Part shown: positions 17,541 to 25,547 of the stretch, piece after piece
How positions within the stretch are numbered: position 1 is the first letter of the stretch
How the letters are laid out: each line of letters opens with the position of its first letter
Made by a program: the position numbers and the translations under genes
NCBI RefSeq assembly: GCF_036946125.1
Contig: NZ_JAQIJT010000002.1
Location: 1,734,001 to 1,798,000, forward strand
DNA from: Sphingomonas adhaesiva
GTDB taxonomy: Bacteria; Pseudomonadota; Alphaproteobacteria; Sphingomonadales; Sphingomonadaceae
DNA length: 64,000 nt
Reading direction: 5' to 3'
The notes under the pieces: generated by a model
Databases searched by the model: none
What the model was told of the DNA's origin: nothing
Seen by the model: the letters and a program-made list of their open reading frames with translations, nothing else

Positions 17541-18559
17541 TCGCATCCGATCTTCAGGATGTCGGCATGGAGCGCGGCGGGGATCTGCACCCCGTCCGCC
17601 AGCGAGCGCGAGCGCGCGGCGTAGCGGCGCGCGGAAGGGAGGCGCGCGCCCTGCGCCTCGATCGCCGCGAACAACGCCTCGGCGCGGGCGAGATGCGCCG
17701 CGACAGCGTCGCCCAGGAACCCCGCGGGGTCGATCGCGACGATCAGCTCGCCCCCGATCGGCGATCCGCCCCGCCCGGCGTCGGCGGCGAGCGATTCGCG
17801 GCTGGTCATGTCGCCGATCAGCGGCCCGGCGAGCAGCTCGACCATCGTCGCCAGCGACGACCCCTTGTGCCCGCCGAAGGTGCGCATCGCGCCGGCGAGC
17901 ACCGCTTCGGCATCGGTGGTCGCGCGGCCGTCGGCGTCATAGCCCCAATCGTCGGGAACCGGCCGCCCGGCGCGGCGGTGCAGCTCGATCTCGCCGCGCG
18001 CGACCGCGCTGGTGGCGAAGTCGAACACGAACGGCGGCTTGCCGGGGCGCGGCCAGCCGAAGGCGATCGGATTGGTCCCGAACACGGGGCGCGTGCCGCC
18101 GGCCGGCGCGACCCAGGCGTGGCTGGGCGTCGTCGCCAGTGCGACGAGGCCGGCGTCCGCGATCGCCTCGACCTCCGGCCACAGGGCGGCGAAATGGACC
18201 ACGTCGTTCAGCGCCATCGCCGCGATGCCGCACGCGCGCGCCTTGTCGATCAGCACGGGGAGGCCGCGCGCGAAGGCGAGTTGCGCGAAGCCGCCCTTCC
18301 CGTCGACGCGCACCAGGGCGCGCGCCGGCTCGCTCACCACCGGCACCGCATCGGGCACGACCACGCCCGCGCGCACGCTGCTGGCGGCGACGAGCAGGCG
18401 GTAGATGCCGTGGCTGGCGCAGCCGTCGCGCTCGCCCGCGACCATCGTCTCCGCCACCGCATCGGCATGGTCGTCGGCCAGCCCCGCCGCGCGCAGCTTC
18501 TCGCGCGCCAGCCCCCGCAGCGCGTCCAGCGTCATCGCGATCGGCGGCGCCTCGCTCAC
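17537..18559 (-). CDS. Ldh2-family reductase, DpkA-like (pyrroline/piperideine-2-carboxylate reductase)
   Basis: 340 residues of the malate/L-lactate dehydrogenase-like (Ldh2) family that uses NAD(P)H. The pattern RDGCASHGIYRLL, GFAQLAFARGL, HFAALWPEVE, PVFGTNPIAFG, DFATSAVARGEI and FGGHKGSSL matches what I remember of DpkA, the piperideine-2-carboxylate / pyrroline-2-carboxylate reductase, better than true malate dehydrogenases. Such an enzyme makes L-proline from pyrroline-2-carboxylate, an intermediate of 3-hydroxyproline and D-proline breakdown. The GTG start overlaps the GH127 stop (GTGA) and its own stop overlaps the DUF885 start. That places imino-acid metabolism inside a glycosidase operon. 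Confidence 0.9.
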   Translation of the reverse strand: MSEAPPIAMTLDALRGLAREKLRAAGLADDHADAVAETMVAGERDGCASHGIYRLLVAASSVRAGVVVPDAVPVVSEPARALVRVDGKGGFAQLAFARGLPVLIDKARACGIAAMALNDVVHFAALWPEVEAIADAGLVALATTPSHAWVAPAGGTRPVFGTNPIAFGWPRPGKPPFVFDFATSAVARGEIELHRRAGRPVPDDWGYDADGRATTDAEAVLAGAMRTFGGHKGSSLATMVELLAGPLIGDMTSRESLAADAGRGGSPIGGELIVAIDPAGFLGDAVAAHLARAEALFAAIEAQGARLPSARRYAARSRSLADGVQIPAALHADILKIGCE

Positions 18560-20931
18560 GCGGCGGCGCCCGCCTTCGCGGTGTAGAGCCGCACGCCGAA
18601 GACCGGCCCGGCGGTGTTGCGGTCGTGCGGCACGAAGCGGACCTTCACCGACGACTTGCCCCGGGTCAGCGCCTCGGGAAGGGGATAGTCGACGTCGAAG
18701 AACTTGCCGGGCCTGTCCTCGTCAAGATGCTGGGTCGCGACCTTCACGTTGTCGACCAGGATGTCGAAGTCGCGGCCCCGCTCCCCGCCCCAATAGGTCG
18801 CCTGCAGGATCAGCGGGCCGGGGCGCGTCTTCATGCTGAACTCCATGAACCCGCCCGAGCGCACGTCGCGGCCCTGACGCCCGCGATAGGTGACGGGGTA
18901 GGATTCGGCGGAGGTCAGATTGTGATCGCGCTCGGGCTGCATCTCGCCCAGGAACATCGTGTCGACCGATCGTGCCGCGATGTCGCGGCGACGCGCCTGC
19001 TCGGCATTGTAGGCCGCTTCCTCGCTCGCCCAGGCGGCATCGGAGAAATGCTTGAAATAGACCGCGCTGCGCCGCTGCGACTGGCGGTAGAAGGGCACGA
19101 ACGTCATGTCCTGCGGCCTCACCACGCCGCGCGTCGCATAGGTCGCCGGCGCGGCCGCGGGGGTGAAGCCGGCGAGGAGGTTCGCGCCGACCAGCGCGGG
19201 ATCGGGGCTGTCCCATTTGTTCTCCACCGGCCCCAGGTCCGCGGCGAGGACTATCGGGCCGTGGAGCAGCGCGATCGTATCGGCGTCGCCGGGCGTGCTC
19301 TCGGTCCGCAATTCCATCGGCAGCGTGATCGCGACCGCGTCCCCCGCCTTCCACCTGCGCGTGACGATCGCATAGCCGCGCGAGAAGACGGGCGTCGTCG
19401 CCTCCCCGTTGACCGTCACGCGCGCCTTGCCCGCGGCCCATCCGGGCACGCGCAGCGCGACCGGGAAGCGCCCCGACGCCACCTTGTCGAACGTCAGCGT
19501 CGCGGTGTCGCCATAGGGATAGGGCGTCTCCAGCCGCACCTTCGCCCGCCGGGCGGCCCAGTCGGCATCGGCGGGGATGTAGAGGTTGACGAAGAACGTC
19601 CCGTCCTTCCCCTGCCAGAAGATGCTCTCGCCATGCTTGGCGTGCGCCTCCATCCCCGAACCGACGCAGCACCAGAAGGCGTCGTCGTCCGTGGTCGAAT
19701 AGCCGCGCTCCGCGCCCGACAGCAGCGGCGTCATATAGGTGAAGCCGCCGGTCCTGGAGTCGTGCGCCGCCATCGTGTGGTTGAGGTGCGCCCGTTCGTA
19801 GAAGTCGAACAGCGCGCCGTCCGGCTGCCACGACCACAGGTGCCGCGTCAGCTTGAGCATATTGTAGGTGTTGCAATGCTCGCACGTCTGCTCGGTGATG
19901 TGATCGGCGATCGTGTCGGGCGCGCTGAAATATTCGCGGTCCGCGTTGCCGCCGATGACGTAGCTGTGATGCTGCGTCACCGTGTCCCAGAAGAAGCGCG
20001 CCGCGGTCGCCTTCGCCGGGTCGCCGTTCGTCACCTCGTGAATGCGGGCGAGGCCGATCAGCTTGGGGACCTGGGTGTTGGCGTGGAAATTGGCGAGCTT
20101 GTCCTCCTTGCGCGCGAGCGGATCGAGCACGCGGTTGTCGTAGATGAGCTCCGCCATCTTCAGCCAGCGCCGGTCCTTCGTCTGCGCGTACATCTCGGCG
20201 TAGCTTTCGTTCAGCCCGCCATATTCGCAGCCCAGCACCTCCTGCACCTGCGCCGGCGTCAGCGCCGCGAACACGCGCTCGAAATAGCCGCCCAGCCCCT
20301 CGACGACCGCGAGCGCCTTGCGGTTGCCCCACGCCATGTGGACGTCGAGCAGCCCGGCGAAGAGCTTGTGGACGGTGTAGAGCGGCGACCACGCGCCGTT
20401 GAGGTCGAACCCGCCGGAGCGGATCTCGCCCTTCATGATCTCGGGGAAGATCTCCTCGCCATCGACGATCGTGCCGTCCTTGCGCTTGCGCCCCAGCCCG
20501 CCGACGTAGCCGTTGCCGCGCTTCGCCTGCGCCTCCGCCAGTTCGTCGACGATATAGTTGGCGCGCCGCTTCATCTCCGGATCGCCGGTCTGCTGCCAGG
20601 TCAGCACCAGCGCGGTCATGTAATGGCCGAGGGTATGGCCCGCGATGGTGTCGCTCTCCCATCCGCCGTAGATCGGCGCCCTGGGCTCCAGCCCGGCATA
20701 TTTGCGGAAGTTGTGCAGCAGGCGGTCGGGGCTCAGCCGGTGGAGGTAGGCGCGGTTCACCTCCACCGCGGTCGCGAACTCGGACGGACGCAGCCGCACC
20801 GCCGACAGCGGCAGCGGCGTCGCCGACGCGGGAAACGCCGCGGCGGCGGCTCGCGCGGCGGACGCCGTCACGGCCGTCAGCGCGACCGCGCCCGCACCGG
20901 CCATGAGCTCACGACGATTGGCCCGCATCAT
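18556..20931 (-). CDS. GH127/GH146 beta-L-arabinofuranosidase, Tat-exported
   Basis: 791 residues. The N-terminus NRRELMAGAGAVALTA with cleavage near ARA is a Tat-type signal. An (alpha/alpha)6 domain runs from about 40 to 460. The zinc-cysteine site of this clan is complete: Glu351 and Cys353 in CEHCNTYN, and the Cys421-Cys422 pair in WCCVGSGMEAHAKHGE, one of which is the nucleophile. C-terminal beta domains follow (RVPGW, then a DUF6805-like end). Characterised relatives release beta-L-arabinofuranose, including from hydroxyproline-linked oligo-arabinosides of extensin (HypBA1 type). GH127 and GH146 cannot be separated by eye. First gene of a four-gene unit in which every junction overlaps by four bases; operator site 5 is upstream. 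Confidence 0.93.
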   Translation of the reverse strand: MMRANRRELMAGAGAVALTAVTASAARAAAAAFPASATPLPLSAVRLRPSEFATAVEVNRAYLHRLSPDRLLHNFRKYAGLEPRAPIYGGWESDTIAGHTLGHYMTALVLTWQQTGDPEMKRRANYIVDELAEAQAKRGNGYVGGLGRKRKDGTIVDGEEIFPEIMKGEIRSGGFDLNGAWSPLYTVHKLFAGLLDVHMAWGNRKALAVVEGLGGYFERVFAALTPAQVQEVLGCEYGGLNESYAEMYAQTKDRRWLKMAELIYDNRVLDPLARKEDKLANFHANTQVPKLIGLARIHEVTNGDPAKATAARFFWDTVTQHHSYVIGGNADREYFSAPDTIADHITEQTCEHCNTYNMLKLTRHLWSWQPDGALFDFYERAHLNHTMAAHDSRTGGFTYMTPLLSGAERGYSTTDDDAFWCCVGSGMEAHAKHGESIFWQGKDGTFFVNLYIPADADWAARRAKVRLETPYPYGDTATLTFDKVASGRFPVALRVPGWAAGKARVTVNGEATTPVFSRGYAIVTRRWKAGDAVAITLPMELRTESTPGDADTIALLHGPIVLAADLGPVENKWDSPDPALVGANLLAGFTPAAAPATYATRGVVRPQDMTFVPFYRQSQRRSAVYFKHFSDAAWASEEAAYNAEQARRRDIAARSVDTMFLGEMQPERDHNLTSAESYPVTYRGRQGRDVRSGGFMEFSMKTRPGPLILQATYWGGERGRDFDILVDNVKVATQHLDEDRPGKFFDVDYPLPEALTRGKSSVKVRFVPHDRNTAGPVFGVRLYTAKAGAAA

Positions 20932-20946
20932 CCACCTCGATCTTAT

Positions 20947-20965
20947 TTATATCGTATACGGTAGG
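20947..20965. promoter_or_regulatory. Operator site 5
   Basis: The site reads TTATATCGTATACGGTAGG with GTATAC at 20954-20959. It lies 16-34 bases before the GH127 start. It is the right-hand limit of the co-regulated locus: I found no further good match to the right. Confidence 0.8.
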
Positions 20966-21619
20966 CGTATTACGCGCGGCGTCAATCCTCGAACGCCTCC
21001 ACCGCGACCTGCCGGCAGCGCAGAAAGGCATCGGCGACAGGCGGAGCGGGGCGATCAGTCAGGCGAAGCGGGCGTGGAGCTCGCGATATTCGCGCTCCGG
21101 CCCGACGTCGCGCTTGACGCCGTCGATCGACAGCCGCGCGTCGCTGTACTTCGCCTATGTCCATATCTGGACGGGGTTAGTTACTCACGTCGCGGAAACC
21201 AGACAGCTGTATACCGTTCCCGGTCAGACATTCAGGCTCTCGATCACCCGTGCGGCGAATCCCCGCCGGCTTGCCTGGTCATTGCGCTCGGTAGGCGATG
21301 CTGCACGAAGTTCCGGCATCGCACACGTGCGACGGAAGTGCAGGATGACCGACCTGCCCCGCATCCCCGACGCAGGCGGGAACGACTGCCTTACCCCGGA
21401 CGGCATTCCGCTCCTCCGCCTTCGGCATTCGGGGCCAAGCACGCAGATATTCACCGCTGTCCGCCTGTCGAGAACGCCGCAGCCGCTCGGCTGGATCTTG
21501 CTGCCAGAGACGTTGAGCAAGCCGGCCACCTGGGCTTCGCGATAGGGTCAATTTTGGACGGTGGGAGCGCGCGAAGGGATGTCGTCGACGCGCAGGAAGC
21601 GCGCGAATGTGGGCCGATC
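20966..21619. other. Gap without an intact gene; possible gene relic at 21059-21154
   Basis: On the minus strand 21154-21059 gives a protein-like tail, KYSDARLSIDGVKRD then PEREYRELHARFA and a stop, preceded directly by an in-frame TAG at 21155-21157. It looks like the last 31 codons of a decayed gene of unknown identity. Further right, 21355-21400 resembles the CGCAGGCGGGAA-type sphingomonad intergenic repeat. The open frames of about 100 codons over 21224-21545 show no recognisable features. The base pattern differs from the flanking operons and marks the locus boundary. Confidence 0.4.
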
Positions 21620-22186
21620 TCAGAATGCGGTCTGCCCCACGACATTGCCCGCCGGCGAGTAGCGGCACACCAGATAGTCGTCGCTGCGCCCGCTGGCGAC
21701 GGCGCAGCCGACACGCTTCGTGTCGCGCCATACGATCTGGACGTAATGCGCCACCCCGCCCCAATCGCCCGTCCGGCTCGCTCCCGGCACCGGGCGGTTG
21801 ACGAAGTCGCGCCGCTCGTCGACCCACAGCCGCACCATCTCGTCATAGCGATAGGCGCCGCGCGTGCCGGTGAAGAGGTTCTCGCCCTCGCGCGCGGGTC
21901 CCTGCGGCTGCTCGGCATGGGCGAAGCGGCCGGTCTGCGCCATCTCGCGCGCATAGGCCGCAGCGGACGCGGCCAGCGTGTCATCCCACACCAACGGCGG
22001 GACGCCGACATCGGCGCGGGCGCGATTATGCCCCGCCATCATCGCCTGGCGCAGCAGCGCCTCGCCGCGCGCGGCCGGGGCGGTATCGACGCGCGGCTCG
22101 ATCACGCGCGGCGGCCCCGCATCGGCGGAGCATCCCCCGAGCAGGAGCATCAGGGTGGCGATGGCGGCATGGCGTTTCGGGCGCAT
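21620..22186 (-). CDS. CAP/SCP-domain lipoprotein
   Basis: 188 residues. A lipoprotein signal ends LMLLLGGCS. The CAP fold follows: HNRARADVGVPPLVWDDTLAASAAAYA, FAHAEQ, GENLF and HYVQIVWRDTKRVGCAVA, with two of the conserved His/Glu clusters of the family and a final CRYSPAGNVVGQ. CAP proteins (Pfam CAP, pathogenesis-related 1-like) are secreted or membrane-anchored and of unclear biochemical role in bacteria. The start at 22186 is chosen; 22195 is possible. It is divergent from hemW, with only 21 bases between the starts. Confidence 0.9.
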   Translation of the reverse strand: MRPKRHAAIATLMLLLGGCSADAGPPRVIEPRVDTAPAARGEALLRQAMMAGHNRARADVGVPPLVWDDTLAASAAAYAREMAQTGRFAHAEQPQGPAREGENLFTGTRGAYRYDEMVRLWVDERRDFVNRPVPGASRTGDWGGVAHYVQIVWRDTKRVGCAVASGRSDDYLVCRYSPAGNVVGQTAF

Positions 22187-22207
22187 CGCCGCCATATCGG
22201 CGCGGCC

Positions 22208-23377
22208 ATGCCCGCCGACAATATCCCCGCCGCCGCCAGCGACGAGCCTCTGGCGCTCTACGTCCACTGGCCGTTCTGCGTATCGAAATGCCCCTATTGC
22301 GACTTCAACAGCCATGTGCGCGAACAGGTCGACCAACAGCGCTGGCGTGACGCGCTGCTGGCGGATCTGGCGCACGAGGCCGCGTTGCTGCCGGGGCGTC
22401 GGCTCGGCTCGATCTTCTTCGGCGGGGGTACGCCGTCGCTGATGCCGCCGTCGACGGTCGCCGCGATCATCGATGCCGCCACGACGGCCTGGACGCCGGG
22501 CGGCGATGTCGAGATCACGCTGGAGGCCAATCCCTCCTCGGTGGAGGCGGCACGCTTCGCCGACCTCGCCGCCGCCGGGGTCAACCGCGTGTCGCTGGGG
22601 CTCCAGGCGCTGGACGACACCGCGCTCGCCTTCCTGGGGCGGGCGCATGACGTGCGCGAGGGGCTGGGCGCGCTGGATGTCGCGCAGGCGGCGTTCGCGC
22701 GGGTCAGCATCGATCTGATCTACGCGCGTCCCGACCAGCCGCTTGCGGCGTGGGAAGCGGAACTGACGCGGGCGCTGGCGTTCGGCACCGAGCATCTGTC
22801 ACTGTACCAGCTGACGATCGAGCCGGGCACCCGCTTCGCGACCGAGGCGGCGGCGGGGCGGCTGACCATTCCGGACGGCGATGCCGCCGCCGATCTGTTC
22901 GACCTGACCCGCGCGATGACCGCGGCGGCGGGCCGGCCGGCCTATGAGATTTCGAACCATGCCCGCCCGGGCGCGGAGAGCCGCCACAACCTCGCTTACT
23001 GGCGCTACCGCGATTATGCCGGCATCGGTCCCGGTGCGCACGGCCGCCGCCACCGGCTGGCCAGCGTGCGTCGGCGCAAGCCCGAAAACTGGCTCGCCGC
23101 GGTCGATCGCAACGCGCACGGTATCGAAAGCGAGGAGCCGCTTGCGCCCGAAACCCGCGCGGCGGAGGCGCTGCTGATGGGGCTGCGGCTGGCGGAAGGG
23201 GTCGATCTGGCGCGCGTCGCGGCGCGCACCGGGCTGACGATCGACGCGCTGATCGATGCGGACGCGGTCGCCGCGCTCCCCGGGCTGATCGCGCGCGAGG
23301 GCGACCGGCTGACGGTCAGCGAGGCGGGCATGATCCTGCTCGACGCGATCCTGCCGAGAGTCGTGAAGGTGGGGTAG
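22208..23377 (+). CDS. hemW: Heme chaperone HemW (radical SAM)
   Basis: 389 residues. The radical-SAM cluster motif is CVSKCPYC (Cys24, Cys28, Cys31) followed by DFNSH. FFGGGTPSLM, EITLEANPSS, GVNRVSLGLQ and IDLIYARPDQ follow, and a C-terminal HemN-like domain has YEISNHARPG and GIGPGAHGR. It transfers heme in respiratory-chain maturation. It differs from true HemN coproporphyrinogen dehydrogenases by the CxxxCxxC spacing without the extra fourth Cys. The ATG at 22208 starts 20 residues before the first motif, as usual. In many relatives hemW follows rdgB; here the upstream neighbour is the CAP lipoprotein instead. Confidence 0.95.
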   Translation: MPADNIPAAASDEPLALYVHWPFCVSKCPYCDFNSHVREQVDQQRWRDALLADLAHEAALLPGRRLGSIFFGGGTPSLMPPSTVAAIIDAATTAWTPGGDVEITLEANPSSVEAARFADLAAAGVNRVSLGLQALDDTALAFLGRAHDVREGLGALDVAQAAFARVSIDLIYARPDQPLAAWEAELTRALAFGTEHLSLYQLTIEPGTRFATEAAAGRLTIPDGDAAADLFDLTRAMTAAAGRPAYEISNHARPGAESRHNLAYWRYRDYAGIGPGAHGRRHRLASVRRRKPENWLAAVDRNAHGIESEEPLAPETRAAEALLMGLRLAEGVDLARVAARTGLTIDALIDADAVAALPGLIAREGDRLTVSEAGMILLDAILPRVVKVG

Positions 23378-23414
23378 GCCGTTACCCCGACCCTCGGCAG
23401 TGCGACGATCGATC

Positions 23415-24605
23415 CTATCGCCGGAACTCGGTCGGCGCGGGCGACACCGTCACCGTGGTCGCGCCGCGCACCTCCTGCACCTCCAGCATCCGCTCCGCCA
23501 CCCCGTCGCGACCGAAGCGGAACGCCCCGTCGATCCCGGCGAACCCGTCGCCATCGCGCAGCCGGCTTTCGGGGAAGACGCTGCCCGGCTTCCAGTCGCG
23601 CGCGATGCGCACCACCAGCAGCACGGAGTCATAGCCCAGGCTGGACAGTCGGTAGGGCGACGCGCCGAAGCGCGTGCGATAGTTGCGCGCATATTGGCGG
23701 TAGAGCGTGTTGGGCACGCTGGCGAACCACGCCCCGTTCAGCGACGCGGCACCCGCGACGTTATTGTCCGAATTCCACAATTCGGTGCCCAGGATCTGCG
23801 TCGAGGGGGAGCTGCGCCGCAGCAGCGGGACCGCGGCATTCGCCTGCGTCGCGCCGTCAGCGATCAGCACCGCGCCGAACGGCGCGTCCTTCGCCATCCG
23901 CTGCACCGCGCCCGCGATCGCGCCCGAGCCGCGGTCGTAGGTCTGGAGCGAGACGACACGCCCCCCGGCCTGCTCGACCGCGCGCAGGAAGGCGGTCGAC
24001 GCGCGGCTGCCGTAGAGCGCGTTGGGCACCAGTCCGCCGAAGTTGCTGATCCCCTTGCCCGCGGCATAGCTCACCACCCGCTCGATCGCCTGCGCCGGGG
24101 CGTAACCCAGGACATAGGCGCCGTTTCCGGCCACGCTGACGTCGTTGGAGAAGGACAGCACCGGCACGTTCGCGGCCCGCGCGATCGGCGCCACCGCGCG
24201 GACGTCGTCCGCCAGCAGCGGCCCCAGGATCAGCTGCGCGCCCTCCGCCAGCGCGCGGCGCGCCGCCGCCGCGGCACCGGGCGCGGTGTCGTAATTGGTG
24301 ATGCGGACCTGCTGGTTCTTCGTATCCAGCAGCGCCAGCTGGGTCGCGTTGGCCAGGCTGCGCCCGACGCCCGCATTGCTGCCCGACAGCGGCACCAGCA
24401 GCGCGACGCGGTTGCGCGCGACGTCGCGCGGCAGCCCCTGCGCCACGTCCGGCGTCGTCACCCGCGGCGGCGGCGGCGCGGTGTCGACGCTCTGCTGCAC
24501 CGGCCCGCGCGGCACGACCGTCGAACACGCCGCCAGCAACAACGCCCCCGCCAGCGTGACCAGCCGGGAAACGACCCGTTGCGGCCGTGCGTTCGCCTCT
24601 GCCAT
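23415..24605 (-). CDS. Penicillin-binding-protein activator-like lipoprotein (LpoA/LppC family)
   Basis: 396 residues. Lipobox LAGALLLAACS with Cys27, a short Pro/Thr-rich linker, then a periplasmic-binding-protein-like domain (RVALLVPLSGSNAGVG, LILGPLLADDVRAVAPIA, PVLSFSNDVSVAG, SSLGYDSVLLV). Homologues are outer-membrane lipoproteins that stimulate peptidoglycan synthases. Pairing with rsmI is a conserved proteobacterial arrangement (lpoA-rsmI/yraL). Its ATG is complementary to that of rsmI: the two start codons overlap in CATG at 24603-24606. Confidence 0.92.
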   Translation of the reverse strand: MAEANARPQRVVSRLVTLAGALLLAACSTVVPRGPVQQSVDTAPPPPRVTTPDVAQGLPRDVARNRVALLVPLSGSNAGVGRSLANATQLALLDTKNQQVRITNYDTAPGAAAAARRALAEGAQLILGPLLADDVRAVAPIARAANVPVLSFSNDVSVAGNGAYVLGYAPAQAIERVVSYAAGKGISNFGGLVPNALYGSRASTAFLRAVEQAGGRVVSLQTYDRGSGAIAGAVQRMAKDAPFGAVLIADGATQANAAVPLLRRSSPSTQILGTELWNSDNNVAGAASLNGAWFASVPNTLYRQYARNYRTRFGASPYRLSSLGYDSVLLVVRIARDWKPGSVFPESRLRDGDGFAGIDGAFRFGRDGVAERMLEVQEVRGATTVTVSPAPTEFRR

Positions 24606-25458
24606 GACACCTCCCGTGAACTCTCTCGACCCCGGCCTCTATATCGTCGCCACCCCGATCGGCAATCTCGGCGACCTGTCGCCGCGCGCCGCCGAGATCC
24701 TGCGCCAAGCCGATGTTATCGCGGTGGAAGATACCCGCGTCACCGCCGGGTTGCTACGCCATATCGGCGCCAGGCGGCCGATGACGCCTTATCACGACCA
24801 CAATGCCGCGCACGTCCGGCCGCAGCTGATCGCGCGCATGGCGGGCGAGGCGGTGGCGCTGGTCAGCGATGCGGGCACTCCGCTCATTTCCGATCCGGGG
24901 TTCAAGCTGGTGCGCGAGGCACGCGCGGCGGGCCATGCCGTGGTGACGATCCCCGGCCCCTGCGCCGCCGTCGCCGCGCTGACGCTAGCGGGGCTGCCGA
25001 CGGACCGCTTCCTGTTCATGGGGTTCCTGCCGTCGAAGGAACACGCCCGTGCCGAGGCGATCGCGGAGGTGGCGGCGGTGCGCGCCACGTTGGTCTTCTA
25101 CGAATCCGGCCCCCGCCTCGCCGCCTGCCTGTCGGCGCTCGCCGCCGGCCTCGGCGACCGCGAGGCGGCGGTCACGCGCGAGATCACGAAGAAGTTCGAG
25201 GAAGCCGTCACCGGCACACTCAGCGCGCTGGCCGCGCGCTATGCGGAGGCGGCACCCAAGGGCGAGATCGTCGTGGTCGTGGCCCCCCCCGACCCCCCGG
25301 CCCCCGCGAGCGAGGCGGATGCCGACGCGGCGCTGGCGGATGCGCTCACCCGCCTGCCCGCCTCCAAGGCGGCGGGCGAGGTCGCCAAGGCGCTCGGGCT
25401 CGACCGCAAGGTGCTCTACTCCCGCGCGATCGAGCTGAAGGGCGAGCCGAAGGACTGA
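24604..25458 (+). CDS. rsmI: 16S rRNA (cytidine(1402)-2'-O)-methyltransferase RsmI
   Basis: 284 residues of the tetrapyrrole-methylase fold. SAM-binding stretches are LYIVATPIGNLGDLSPRA, VEDTRVTAGLL, ALVSDAGTPLISDPG and TIPGPCAAVAAL, all diagnostic of RsmI. It methylates the ribose of C1402 in 16S rRNA. The ATG at 24604 overlaps the divergent lipoprotein start; a GTG at 24616 would free four codons and is possible. A DUF6454-like gene separates it from the yraN-family gene that normally follows. Confidence 0.95.
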   Translation: MTPPVNSLDPGLYIVATPIGNLGDLSPRAAEILRQADVIAVEDTRVTAGLLRHIGARRPMTPYHDHNAAHVRPQLIARMAGEAVALVSDAGTPLISDPGFKLVREARAAGHAVVTIPGPCAAVAALTLAGLPTDRFLFMGFLPSKEHARAEAIAEVAAVRATLVFYESGPRLAACLSALAAGLGDREAAVTREITKKFEEAVTGTLSALAARYAEAAPKGEIVVVVAPPDPPAPASEADADAALADALTRLPASKAAGEVAKALGLDRKVLYSRAIELKGEPKD

Positions 25459-25547
25459 CCGTCCGCCGAAGCGAAACGGCAACAAAAGCTCAGCCGGGCT
25501 GACACAGAACATCGCCATGGCGATCCCGACGCCACCGGGAAGGCCAG

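Noticed and set aside
15645..17624. Antisense frame of about 659 codons over DUF885
   Set aside because: Same GC-skew shadow effect; the DUF885 frame carries the peptidase motif and signal peptide.
21205..21222. GTATACC at about 21209 as a possible sixth operator
   Set aside because: It keeps only GTATACC, lacks the TATCGTATA core and the AT-rich arms, and has no start codon at the usual distance.
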